Shown: in pieces, positions 24,240 through 32,369 of the stretch | How the letters are laid out: each line of letters starts with the position of its first letter | Position numbering within the stretch: the stretch's first letter is position 1 | From: Gemmatimonadota bacterium | Lineage (GTDB): Bacteria; Gemmatimonadota; Gemmatimonadetes; Gemmatimonadales; GWC2-71-9 | DNA length: 64,000 bases | Direction: 5' to 3' | Assembly: GCA_016704275.1 (NCBI GenBank) | Contig: JADJAK010000001.1 | Location: 248,001 to 312,000 of the forward strand | Notes under the pieces: generated by a model | Database searches by the model: none | What the model saw: only the letters and a program-made list of their open reading frames with translations | What the model was told of the DNA's origin: nothing | Translations under genes and position numbers: made by a program

Positions 24240-25252
24240 GCGGACGCGACTTCCTTGCGATGGAAGAGTGGGAACCCGAGGCGATCGACGCGCTGCTCGA
24301 CCTGGCGGGTCGCTGCAAGCGCGGCGAGATCACCGACGGGCTGACCCGCAAGGTGCTCGCGATGGTCTTCATGGACCCGTCGCTCCGGACGCGCTCCTCC
24401 ATGGAGACGGCGATGTTCCTGCATGGCGGCCATGCGCTCGCACTGGAGCCGGGGAAGGGAAGCTGGGCGTTGGAGACCGAACTCGACGTGGTGATGGACG
24501 GCACGACGGTCGAGCACATCATCGAGGCGGCGCGGGTGTTGTCGCGGTATGCCGATGCGCTGGCGGTGCGGTCCTTTCCGAAAGGGAATGACTGGGCCAC
24601 GGAACGGCTCGACCCGACGATCCGCAACTTCGCCCGCTTTGCGGAGAAGCCGGTGATCAACCTCGAGTCGGCGCGACGCCATCCCTGCCAGGGGCTCGCC
24701 GACGCCATGACGATGCGCGAGCATCTCGGCGAGACGGTCGGCAAGCGCTTCGTGCTGATGTGGGCATGGCACCCCAAGGCGCTGCCGACCGCGGTGCCCG
24801 CCAGCGCGGCGATCGCGGCCGCGCACCTCGGCATGGAGGTGACGATCGTGCGCCCTGCCGGCTACGACCTCGACCCCGACGATTACGTGGCGATCGAGAC
24901 GCTGGCCGGGAAGCGCGGCGGCTCGCTGAAGCTCACGGAGGAACTCGACGGCGCGATCGAGGGGGCGCACGTGGTCTACCCCAAGTCGTGGGGCTCGCTG
25001 GCCCACTTCGGGAATCCCGAGGCGGAGCGTGCCGGCCGCGAAGGGAAGCGCGATTGGCGCCTCACCCAGGCGCGGATGCGCGCGACCGCGGCCGGGAAGG
25101 GAATCGCGATGCACTGCCTGCCGGTGCGCCGCAACGTCGAGATGGACGGCGACGTCCTCGACGGGCCGAACAGCGCCGTGATCGACCAGGCGGAGAACCG
25201 GCTGCATGCGCAGCGGGCGCTTCTCCTCGAAGTTATCGGGACAGCACGATGA
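24236..25252 (+). CDS. argF': N-acyl-L-ornithine carbamoyltransferase (ArgF' type)
   Basis: 338-residue transcarbamylase. The carbamoyl-phosphate site SLRTRSS (about 49-55) and HPCQGLADAM (about 155-165) are present. It lacks the ornithine-type layout and instead has VMDGTTVEH (86-94), FPKGNDWATE, KSWGSLAHFGN and HCLPVRRNVEMDGDVLD. These are shared with N-acetylornithine (Xanthomonas) and N-succinylornithine (Bacteroides) transcarbamylases. At residue 92, reported to be Glu in the first and Pro in the second (from memory), this protein has Val, so its exact acyl group is open. The gene begins with GTG overlapping argD (GTGA), and its stop codon is the start of a heptamer repeat. The product would be N-acyl-citrulline, later deacylated by the ArgE-like enzyme. 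Confidence 0.88.
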   Translation: MSGRDFLAMEEWEPEAIDALLDLAGRCKRGEITDGLTRKVLAMVFMDPSLRTRSSMETAMFLHGGHALALEPGKGSWALETELDVVMDGTTVEHIIEAARVLSRYADALAVRSFPKGNDWATERLDPTIRNFARFAEKPVINLESARRHPCQGLADAMTMREHLGETVGKRFVLMWAWHPKALPTAVPASAAIAAAHLGMEVTIVRPAGYDLDPDDYVAIETLAGKRGGSLKLTEELDGAIEGAHVVYPKSWGSLAHFGNPEAERAGREGKRDWRLTQARMRATAAGKGIAMHCLPVRRNVEMDGDVLDGPNSAVIDQAENRLHAQRALLLEVIGTAR

Positions 25253-25284
25253 TCGATGATCGATCATCGACCATCGATCATCGA
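25247..25284. repeat. Heptamer repeat hairpin, atcgatg family
   Basis: The 7-base units run gatgatc-gatgatc-gatcatc-gaccatc-gatcatc and form a perfect 12-base inverted repeat (25247-25258 with 25272-25283). The stop codon of argF' (25250-25252) lies inside it. The same family recurs at 56079-56112. It lies in the only sizeable gap of the arginine operon, before argB. Confidence 0.85.
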
Positions 25285-25319
25285 ATTCAGATCTTGACCA
25301 CTAAGTGGAGCTCCTGCGC

Positions 25320-26255
25320 ATGACCATTGATCCATCCCAGGGCATCGTCGGCCTCAAGGGCGCCCTGCGCTATGTCCGCGCCTACCGCGATCACGTCTTC
25401 GTCGTGAAGCTTGGCGGGGATGTGCTGTCGGACAAGCACAACCTCGACACCGTGGCGGGGCAGCTGGCGCTCTTGTCCTCGCTTTCGATTCGTCTGGTCG
25501 TGGTGCACGGCGGCGGCACGCAGGCGAGTGCCCTGGCGCGCCGGCTCGGCCAGGAACCCGAGATGGTCGCCGGGCGGCGCGTGACCGACGATGGCGCGCT
25601 CGAGGTGACCAAGATGGTCTACCGCGGCCTGCTGAACACCGATCTGGTGGCGGCGTTGCGGCGCCATGGGGTCCAGGCGACCGGCCTCTCCGGCGTTGAT
25701 GCCGACCTGATCACCGCGCATCGTCGGCTGCCGCTGCGGGTGGTGGACGACGCCGGCGTCGAGCGGACGGTGGACTACGGCCATGTCGGCGACATCGACA
25801 AGGTCGACCCGCGGGTGCTCGAGACGCTGATGAACGCGCGCTTTGTGCCCGTGGTGTCGTCGCTGGCGGGTGACGCCGAGGGCAATGTCTACAACGTCAA
25901 CGCCGACACGGTGGCGGAGTCGCTGGCGATCGCGCTCAAGGCACAGAAGCTGATCTTCATGACCGGCGCGCCCGGCGTGCTGCGCGACCGGAACGATCCG
26001 TCGACGCTGGTCACCTTCGCCGACCCGGATGATCTCGCCGAGTTGATGGCGAGCGGCGCGCTCGCCGGCGGGATGCGCCCGAAGGTCGAGGCGTGCATTC
26101 GCGCGGCGACCGGGGGCGTCGAGCGGACGCACATCATCGATGGGCGTGCACCGGATGCCCTCCTGCTCGAGGCGTTCACCGGCTCGGGCTGCGGCACCAT
26201 GATCGTGGGTCGAAAGGAGAAGGCTACCTATCTTGGCGTCGACCTGGCCGACTGA
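25320..26255 (+). CDS. argB: Acetylglutamate kinase
   Basis: 311-residue kinase of the amino-acid kinase fold. KLGGDVLSD (about 27-35), the glycine loop VHGGGTQASAL (about 59-69), GLSGVDADLI and NVNADTVAESLAIALKA are present. It phosphorylates N-acetylglutamate. There is no C-terminal GNAT acetyltransferase domain, so unlike the fused enzymes of Xanthomonas it cannot make N-acetylglutamate itself. ATG 25320 has GGAG about 10 bases upstream; an in-frame GTG at 25305 is less likely. The following gene starts 23 bases inside this one. Confidence 0.94.
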   Translation: MTIDPSQGIVGLKGALRYVRAYRDHVFVVKLGGDVLSDKHNLDTVAGQLALLSSLSIRLVVVHGGGTQASALARRLGQEPEMVAGRRVTDDGALEVTKMVYRGLLNTDLVAALRRHGVQATGLSGVDADLITAHRRLPLRVVDDAGVERTVDYGHVGDIDKVDPRVLETLMNARFVPVVSSLAGDAEGNVYNVNADTVAESLAIALKAQKLIFMTGAPGVLRDRNDPSTLVTFADPDDLAELMASGALAGGMRPKVEACIRAATGGVERTHIIDGRAPDALLLEAFTGSGCGTMIVGRKEKATYLGVDLAD

Positions 26256-27306
26256 AGTCACCACGCTCCGCGAGCTGGTGGCCATTCCCTCGATCAGCGG
26301 GAATGAGCTGCCGGCCGCGGAGTATGTGGAGCATGTGGCCCGAGGCCTCGGCCTCGACGTGGTGCGCGACGACACCTCCGTCCGCGTCAGCGTCGGCGAC
26401 GAATCTGCCGGGCCGACGCTCGCGCTGGCCTCGCATCTCGACGTCGTCCCGCCGGGCGAGGGATGGAGCCGCGATCCGTTCACGCCGGTGATCGAGGGCG
26501 ACCTCCTCTACGGTCGTGGCTCGGGCGATGCCAAGGCATCGGTCGTGTCGATGCTGCATGCCCTCGGCGATGTGGCGGCCTCGGGGCGTGCGCTGCGCGG
26601 CCGCGCCCTCGGGATCTTCTCGTACGGCGAGGAGACCCGCAACGCGACGATGCCGATGGCGGTCGAGCGCGCCGGGCGGCTCGATGCTGCGCTCGTGGGC
26701 GAGCCGACCAACCTCGAGTTCTCGGTGGCGCAGCGCGGGCTGATGATGGTGGATCTGGTGGCACACGGCGACCAGCGCCACGCCGGGTACGCGGCCACCG
26801 AGGGATTCACCAATGCCATCACGGTGCTGGCCCGCAATCTGGCGCGGCTCGACGGCATCGCCAGCGCGAGGGTGCATCCCGTGCTCGGCGTCACCACCGT
26901 GACGCCGACGATGCTCGAGGCTGGCGTCTCACGGAACGTCACGCCCCCCACCGCGCGCGCGGTCCTCGATATCCGCTCCACGCCGGACTGGACACACGAC
27001 GAGCTCGCGGTTCTCCTTCGGGAGCAGCTCGACTGCGAAGTGGTGGTCACTTCGACGCGGCTGGTGCCGTGCGAGACGCCGGCGGGGTCCGCCCTCCTGG
27101 CGGCAGCGCGGCGCGCCCGCCCCGAGTCGACGTCCTATGGGTCGCCGACCTGCTCCGACTGGTGCTTCCTGCGGCATCTCGATGCCATCAAGGTCGGTCC
27201 AGGCACGTCGCGCCGCTCGCACACCCCGGATGAATCGGTCAACCTCTCCGAAGTGATCGCCGCGCGGGCCTTCTACGCCCGGGTGATCGAGGAGTACCTG
27301 GCATGA
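26233..27306 (+). CDS. argE: M20 deacylase, N-acetylornithine/N-acetylcitrulline deacetylase type
   Basis: 357-residue metalloenzyme. SHLDVVPPGEGW (about 57-68) has the first zinc ligands, GRGSGDAKAS the bridging Asp, SYGEETRNATM the catalytic Glu, and a late GPGTSRRSHTPDE motif the last His. In a pathway with an ArgF'-type enzyme the natural substrate is likely to be N-acyl-citrulline, giving citrulline for ArgG. The start is TTG 26233, which overlaps argB by 23 bases. It is supported by GAGAAGG about 9 bases upstream, and there is no later start before conserved residues. It overlaps argH by 4 bases (ATGA). Confidence 0.88.
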   Translation: MASTWPTEVTTLRELVAIPSISGNELPAAEYVEHVARGLGLDVVRDDTSVRVSVGDESAGPTLALASHLDVVPPGEGWSRDPFTPVIEGDLLYGRGSGDAKASVVSMLHALGDVAASGRALRGRALGIFSYGEETRNATMPMAVERAGRLDAALVGEPTNLEFSVAQRGLMMVDLVAHGDQRHAGYAATEGFTNAITVLARNLARLDGIASARVHPVLGVTTVTPTMLEAGVSRNVTPPTARAVLDIRSTPDWTHDELAVLLREQLDCEVVVTSTRLVPCETPAGSALLAAARRARPESTSYGSPTCSDWCFLRHLDAIKVGPGTSRRSHTPDESVNLSEVIAARAFYARVIEEYLA

Positions 27307-28679
27307 GTCGCAGTGAAACGCTCTGGTCACCAGGCGCTGCCCCCGATGCCCAGATGCTGGCCTACACGGTCGCCGACGATCGCACGGTCGACGCCCGGTT
27401 GCTGCGCTGGGATGTCCTCGGCTCGCTCGGCCATGCGGCCTCGCTCAAGGCCGGGAAGGTCATCTCCCCGCGCGAGTATGCCACGATGCGCCGGGCCTTG
27501 CTCGCCGCGCTCCGGGCCATCGATGCGGGTGAACTGCAGATCGGGCCCGAGCATGAGGATGGCCACAGCGCGGTGGAGCTCTGGCTCACCAAGCGCTTCG
27601 GCGATATCGGTGAGCGGCTCCACACCGGCCGCTCGCGCAACGATCAGGTCGCCACCGACCTGCGCCTCTTCCTGAAGGACGAGGTGCTGGCGCTCCACGG
27701 GCAGATGACCGATCTCGCGGAAGCGCTCCTCGCCTTCGCGACGACGCACCGGCGCGTGCTGTGGCCGGGCTACACGCACCAGCGGATCGCGATGCCGTCG
27801 TCGGCCGGACTCTGGGCCGCCGCGTATGCCGAGGGACTTCTCGACGCCGCAGACGCGGTGCACGGCTTCTGGCAACGCCTCGATCGCTCCCCGCTCGGCA
27901 GCGCCGCAGGCTATGGTGTGCCCCTGCCATTGGTGCGCGAAGCCTCCGCCAAGGCGCTCGGCTTCGGCGGCATCGATCAGGTGGTCACCTCGGTCCAGGG
28001 CAGCCGCGGGATGCTCGAGGCAGCGGCGCTCTTCTGGTGTGGCGAGGCGGCGCATCACCTGGCGAAGCTGTCGGCCGACGTGATCCTCTTCTCGGCCGAC
28101 GAGTTCGGCTGGCTGACGCTGCCGACGGAGCTGTCGACGGGGTCGTCGATCATGCCGCAGAAGCGCAACCCCGATCTCTTCGAGTTGACCCGTGCACGTG
28201 CGGCATCGCTTGAGGGCGACTTGGCCACGGTGCTGGCGCTCAAGGGGCGGTTGGCGGGCGGGTATCATCGCGACTTCCAATTCCTGAAGGCGCCGCTGTT
28301 CCGCGGGCTGGACCGGATGCGCGAGATGCTGGCGATGCTGACCACTGCGATCCCTCGACTCGGGGTGAATGCCGATCGTGGACGGGCGGCACTCTCGGGC
28401 GAGGTGCTCGCGACCGATGAAGTGATGCGGCGAGTGCGCGAGGGTCAGACGTTTCGGAAGGCGTATCGCGAGGTGGCCGCCGAGGTCAAGCGAGGGATCG
28501 CAATGCCGGCGATCAGCAGTGCGTCGCTGATTGCGGCGCGGCAGAGCACCGGTGGCATCGGCAACCTGCCGATTGTCGCATTGCGGAAGCGCCTCCGGAC
28601 GTCGCGGCGGTGGCAGGTGGCCGAGCGTCGCCGCTTTGCACGCGCACTCGCAGCGCTGACGGCGCGGAGGGGACGATGA
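27303..28679 (+). CDS. argH: Argininosuccinate lyase
   Basis: 458-residue fumarase/aspartase-superfamily lyase, last step of arginine synthesis (arginine plus fumarate). TGRSRNDQVATDLRLFL (about 112-128), PGYTHQRIAMP, and the signature GSSIMPQKRNPD (about 281-292) are intact. ATG 27303 overlaps argE as ATGA. It overlaps argR as ATGA at the other end. Confidence 0.95.
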   Translation: MSRSETLWSPGAAPDAQMLAYTVADDRTVDARLLRWDVLGSLGHAASLKAGKVISPREYATMRRALLAALRAIDAGELQIGPEHEDGHSAVELWLTKRFGDIGERLHTGRSRNDQVATDLRLFLKDEVLALHGQMTDLAEALLAFATTHRRVLWPGYTHQRIAMPSSAGLWAAAYAEGLLDAADAVHGFWQRLDRSPLGSAAGYGVPLPLVREASAKALGFGGIDQVVTSVQGSRGMLEAAALFWCGEAAHHLAKLSADVILFSADEFGWLTLPTELSTGSSIMPQKRNPDLFELTRARAASLEGDLATVLALKGRLAGGYHRDFQFLKAPLFRGLDRMREMLAMLTTAIPRLGVNADRGRAALSGEVLATDEVMRRVREGQTFRKAYREVAAEVKRGIAMPAISSASLIAARQSTGGIGNLPIVALRKRLRTSRRWQVAERRRFARALAALTARRGR

Positions 28680-29134
28680 GCCTGGAGCGCCGCAAGCGAC
28701 ACCTGAAGATTCTCGAGCTGGTGGCCACGCGCCCGATGCGGACGCAAGACGAGCTCGCCGAAGCGCTCTCGCAGGAGGGATGGGAGGTCACGCAGAGCTC
28801 CGTCTCGCGCGACATCTCGACGCTCGGCCTGATCAAGGTGGAGGGGATCTACCAGCGAGCGGCCGCGTCGCGGCTGCGCGAGATTGCCGACCCGAATGAA
28901 CGGCGGCTGGCGGAATCCCTGTTGGCGGTCGATCCGGCGGGCGATGCCCTGCTGGTGCTCCACACGCCGCCCGGCGAGGCGCAGCGCGTCGGCAGTGCGC
29001 TCGACCTGCTCGGCTGGCCCGAGGTGGTCGGGACGCTTGCGGGCGACGACACGATCTTCGTGGCCACACGCAACGCGGCCTCGCAGGGGACGATCCAGCG
29101 TCGCCTGAACGCCTTGATGGACGGACGCAGCTGA
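28676..29134 (+). CDS. argR: Arginine repressor
   Basis: 152-residue transcription factor. The N-terminal winged helix (about 1-65) includes TQDELAEALSQEGWEVTQSS and VSRDISTLGLIK. The C-terminal oligomerisation and arginine-binding domain has the GTLAGDDTIFVATRN motif (about 120-134). It probably represses its own operon at the palindrome on the argG promoter. ATG 28676 overlaps argH (ATGA). Its stop overlaps a CTG that begins the next gene (CTGA). Confidence 0.92.
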   Translation: MSLERRKRHLKILELVATRPMRTQDELAEALSQEGWEVTQSSVSRDISTLGLIKVEGIYQRAAASRLREIADPNERRLAESLLAVDPAGDALLVLHTPPGEAQRVGSALDLLGWPEVVGTLAGDDTIFVATRNAASQGTIQRRLNALMDGRS

Positions 29135-31020
29135 GCGCCCCGCGCGCGGTTCGCGGGGCGTTCGCGGCGCTCGCCCTCCTCGGCGCCGGGTGCCGTACCC
29201 AGGCGACCCAGGAACGCGAGCGAATCGCCGACTCGGTCGTCGCGGCGGAGCAGGCGGCGGCTCCGAGCGCCGCCGCCGCCATCCAGTGGGCGCGCGTCGA
29301 CGAGGTGCCGCACCTCCGGCTCGAAGGTGCCACCGCGGTGGTGCGCGACACGGTCTATCTCATCGGTGGCGTCGGTGCCGACGACACCCTCTCGGCCATT
29401 CGCACGGTCGATCGCCTCGATCAGGTTGGCCGAAACTGGTCCCTTGGTCCCGAGCTGCCGAGTGCCGTGTCGCACGTCCAGGCGGCGGTGATTGGCGACA
29501 GCACGATCTGGATTGCCGGCGGCTTTCTCGGTCGGCACGGCGGGCCGCCCACCGCCGAGGTCTGGCGGCTCGATCGACGACTCGGACGCTGGGTGCCAGG
29601 TCCGTCGCTTCCCGAGGCGCGCGGCGGCGGGGCGCTGGTCGCGCTCGGCGATACCCTCTACTACGCTGGTGGCTGGGGAACCGATCGGGTCATCGATCGG
29701 GGCGAGGTGTGGCAGCTGTTGCCGCGGGCAACGGCGTGGCGGTCCCGTACTGCGATGCCGATTCCTCGTGGCGATGCGGCCGCAGTGGCGCATGACGGTC
29801 GACTGATCCTCCTCGGTGGGCAGCAGAGCCACGACCGCACGCCAGTCGATCTGGCCGACACGTGGGCCTACGACCCGCGCACCGATCGGTGGAGCGAACT
29901 CGCCGCGATGCCCACGACGAGATCGCACATGACCTCGGCCACCGTCCGGTGGGGCGGCTGGGTGCTCCTCCCCGGCGGCGGCGACATCGGCGCGGGGCGG
30001 CGCTTCTCCGACGACCTCCTCGGCTATGACACGCAGCGCAACGTCTGGCGGCGCCTGCCGGCGCTGCCGGTGCGTCTGCGCGGCGCCAACGGCTGGTTAC
30101 GCGGGGACACGCTGCAGCTGGCGGGCGGCGCCGAAGTGAACAACGCGCCGTCGAATCGGCATCGCTGGATGCGGTCCCTGCGCGGTGTCTGGATGCAGCT
30201 GCCGGGGCAGGGACCTTCCGCCATTGATGAACGCCTCACCGTGGCCGGCGATGAGCTCGTGGTCTTCGGCAACAAGAGCCGATCGACCTGGCACTACCAC
30301 TTGCCGAGCGGGCGTTGGGCCGCGGAAGATGACTGGCCCTACCGACCGCGGCAGGGCGAAGTCGTCGCGGCCGTCTCCGATGGCCACGGCGTCGACCTGC
30401 TTGGCGGCACCGCATTGGGCGACTCGACCCTCATCCTGCAGTCGTTCGAGGTGGCACGTCGACGGTGGTCGGTCGGGCGCGCGATCCCGGACAGCGTGCG
30501 CAATCCAATGCTCGTCAGCGCGGCGGGCGCAACTTGGCTGATCGGGACTCCGAGGTGGCGCCGCCGGCCGGAGCCCCGGCAGGTTGCTGCCGGTGTGGTC
30601 TACCGCCTCGGGTTCGGCGGTGTGTGGGACTCGGTCTCCGTTGTGCCCGAACCGCGGTTCAATCCTGATGCGGCGGGGGATGCGCAGCACATCTGCGTGT
30701 TGGGTGGTGACAACGCCACGGGGAATTGGTCACGCGGCATCCAGTGCATGGACCTCGCCACCTCGAGATGGCGCTCGACTGACGCGGGTGACTTCGACTC
30801 GGTCCCGGGCTACGTCGGCCGGCTGCGCAACGCCGTTGCGGTGAACGGCCAATTCTTCATTTTCGGGTGGTCGGGCTACGCCTTCGACCCGGCACGCAAC
30901 GTCTGGGACTCGGTGCCGCGGTTGCCGATGGAGGCTCGCGTCGGCACGATCGTCGCCGACGGCGATCGCCTGCTGCACTACTCGCCGAAAACCGGCGGTC
31001 TGTGGATGATGTGGCCGTGA
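29131..31020 (+). CDS. Kelch-type beta-propeller lipoprotein, CTG start
   Basis: 629-residue exported protein. No ATG, GTG or TTG gives a signal peptide. CTG 29131, overlapping the argR stop as CTGA, gives SAPRAVRGAFAALALLGAGC, a lipoprotein leader with lipidated Cys21, and GGACGG lies about 7 bases before it. Repeated Kelch-like strands follow: DTVYLIGGV, STIWIAGGF, DTLYYAGGW, GRLILLGGQ and GGWVLLPGGG, with tryptophans typical of the motif. Two propellers or one large one may be formed. Function unknown, perhaps binding or sensing at the outer membrane. It overlaps the CPBP gene by 4 bases (GTGA). If the CTG is not used, the next start (GTG 29305) gives a cytoplasmic fragment. Confidence 0.72.
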   Translation: MSAPRAVRGAFAALALLGAGCRTQATQERERIADSVVAAEQAAAPSAAAAIQWARVDEVPHLRLEGATAVVRDTVYLIGGVGADDTLSAIRTVDRLDQVGRNWSLGPELPSAVSHVQAAVIGDSTIWIAGGFLGRHGGPPTAEVWRLDRRLGRWVPGPSLPEARGGGALVALGDTLYYAGGWGTDRVIDRGEVWQLLPRATAWRSRTAMPIPRGDAAAVAHDGRLILLGGQQSHDRTPVDLADTWAYDPRTDRWSELAAMPTTRSHMTSATVRWGGWVLLPGGGDIGAGRRFSDDLLGYDTQRNVWRRLPALPVRLRGANGWLRGDTLQLAGGAEVNNAPSNRHRWMRSLRGVWMQLPGQGPSAIDERLTVAGDELVVFGNKSRSTWHYHLPSGRWAAEDDWPYRPRQGEVVAAVSDGHGVDLLGGTALGDSTLILQSFEVARRRWSVGRAIPDSVRNPMLVSAAGATWLIGTPRWRRRPEPRQVAAGVVYRLGFGGVWDSVSVVPEPRFNPDAAGDAQHICVLGGDNATGNWSRGIQCMDLATSRWRSTDAGDFDSVPGYVGRLRNAVAVNGQFFIFGWSGYAFDPARNVWDSVPRLPMEARVGTIVADGDRLLHYSPKTGGLWMMWP

Positions 31021-31715
31021 CCTTTCATTGGCCGTCGCCGTTGGGATTCCTCTTCCTCGGCTACGTCCTCTTCGGGTTGCCGTGGCTGGCGCATCGCAGC
31101 GGACAGCGCATGGCCGGCCAGAGCCCGGGGCAGTCGGTGCCGACCCGACAGCAGGTCTGGCAGTCGGTCGTGGTGATGCAGTTGATCATGCTTGCGTTCG
31201 CCTGGCTGACGGGCCGCGAGTTCGGCTATCCCTTCCTGGCATGGGAGGGCGTCTCGATCCGCGCCGTGCTCGTGACGATCGCGGCGCTCGCCGGATTGCT
31301 CGTGCTCCGGGTGGTGGTGCGGCGCACCCGTACCGATGCGGAGCGGCGCGAACTCGCCGTCTTCAAGTTTGCGCCGCGGACGCCCCCGGAGTGGCGGGCC
31401 ACGGTGCTGATGATCGGGGTGACGGCGGTGAGCGAGGAGGTCGCGTATCGTGGCGTGGGCCACGCGCTGCTCTGGTGGATGTTCGGGAATGGCTACCTGG
31501 CGGCAGGCCTGGCAGCGGCCGCTTTTGCCGGCGCCCACGCGGTCCAGGGGCGCAAGAGCATGGCGATGATCTTCGTCACGGCGCTGGTGATGCATGCGCT
31601 CGTCGCAGTGACGGGGACCCTCCTCCTCGCGATCGTGGTGCACGCCGCCTTCGACCTCTACGCCGGGTGGCGGATCGCGGTCGAGGCGCGGACCCTGCTG
31701 CCGCAGGAGAGCTGA
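31017..31715 (+). CDS. CPBP family intramembrane glutamic endopeptidase
   Basis: 232-residue membrane protein with about six to seven helices. The conserved EExxxR motif is in SEEVAYRGVGHAL (about residues 138-150). The later motif FAGAHAVQG and HAAFDLY (about 208-214) supply the histidines. The family (Abi/CAAX-like proteases, Rce1-like) cuts proteins within the membrane; some protect against bacteriocins. GTG 31017 overlaps the lipoprotein stop (GTGA), so the two are cotranslated and perhaps cotranscribed with the arginine operon. It ends 6 bases from the convergent HAD gene. Confidence 0.85.
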   Translation: MTFHWPSPLGFLFLGYVLFGLPWLAHRSGQRMAGQSPGQSVPTRQQVWQSVVVMQLIMLAFAWLTGREFGYPFLAWEGVSIRAVLVTIAALAGLLVLRVVVRRTRTDAERRELAVFKFAPRTPPEWRATVLMIGVTAVSEEVAYRGVGHALLWWMFGNGYLAAGLAAAAFAGAHAVQGRKSMAMIFVTALVMHALVAVTGTLLLAIVVHAAFDLYAGWRIAVEARTLLPQES

Positions 31716-31721
31716 GGGCCC

Positions 31722-32369
31722 CTACAGCCCCAGCAATGCGAGGAGATCGGCAGGGGCGCTGCAATAGAAATCGGGTGCCGATTCCTCGAGATGCGTACGG
31801 TCGAACGGCCCCCACGTCACGCCGACAGTCTCGACACCGGCCGCGCGCCCGCTGTAGACGTCGTGGTGCGAATCCCCCACAAAGAGGCACCCCGCCGTCG
31901 GCATGCCCAGCCGCGCCAGCGCCTGCTCCACCGGCTCGGCGTGCGGCTTGGGGTGGGTCACGTCATCGGCCCCGACGATCAACTCGATTGCCTCCATCAG
32001 GCCGACCAACGACAGCCCCCGCTCGGCACCGTAGCGGTTCTTGCTGGTCACCAGCGCCGTGCGATACCCCGCCGCCCGAATCTGTCGAACCATGTCGACC
32101 ACGCCGGGATACGCCGTCACCCGGCTGTCGTGGTTGTCGAGGTTGTACTCGCGATAGGTGGCGATCCAACGCTCCATCGTCGCGGGGTCGCTGGTCCACG
32201 CCCCGAAGATGCTGCGGAGCGGCCGCCCCATCCCCGCAAGAATCTCCTGACGGGTGACCGCCGGCAGGTCGTGCACCGCAATGGTGTGCAGGTAGCTGTC
32301 GACGATCAGGTCGACGGAATCAATCAACGTCCCGTCGAGGTCGAATAGAATGGTCTGGTAGGTCCGCAT
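31722..32369 (-). CDS. HAD family hydrolase, phosphoglycolate phosphatase-like
   Basis: 215-residue HAD-superfamily phosphatase, subfamily IA. FDLDGTLIDS (about 9-18) is motif I, TSKNR motif II, KPHAEPV (about 148) the lysine motif III and VGDSHHDV motif IV. A helical cap (about 20-85) matches phosphoglycolate phosphatases and PpaX-like enzymes. ATG 32369 is close to the conserved Asp, so it is firm. It overlaps the end of the helicase gene by 50 bases, an unusually long overlap. The substrate is not determined. Confidence 0.86.
   Translation of the reverse strand: MRTYQTILFDLDGTLIDSVDLIVDSYLHTIAVHDLPAVTRQEILAGMGRPLRSIFGAWTSDPATMERWIATYREYNLDNHDSRVTAYPGVVDMVRQIRAAGYRTALVTSKNRYGAERGLSLVGLMEAIELIVGADDVTHPKPHAEPVEQALARLGMPTAGCLFVGDSHHDVYSGRAAGVETVGVTWGPFDRTHLEESAPDFYCSAPADLLALLGL

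Noticed and set aside
23291..25267. A 658-codon minus-strand frame across argD and argF'
   Set aside because: Spans two well-supported genes on the other strand and has no recognisable domain.
25247..25284. Replication origin or Dam cluster because of many GATC sites
   Set aside because: Only a 38-base array inside an operon; no DnaA boxes, AT-rich region or replication genes nearby.
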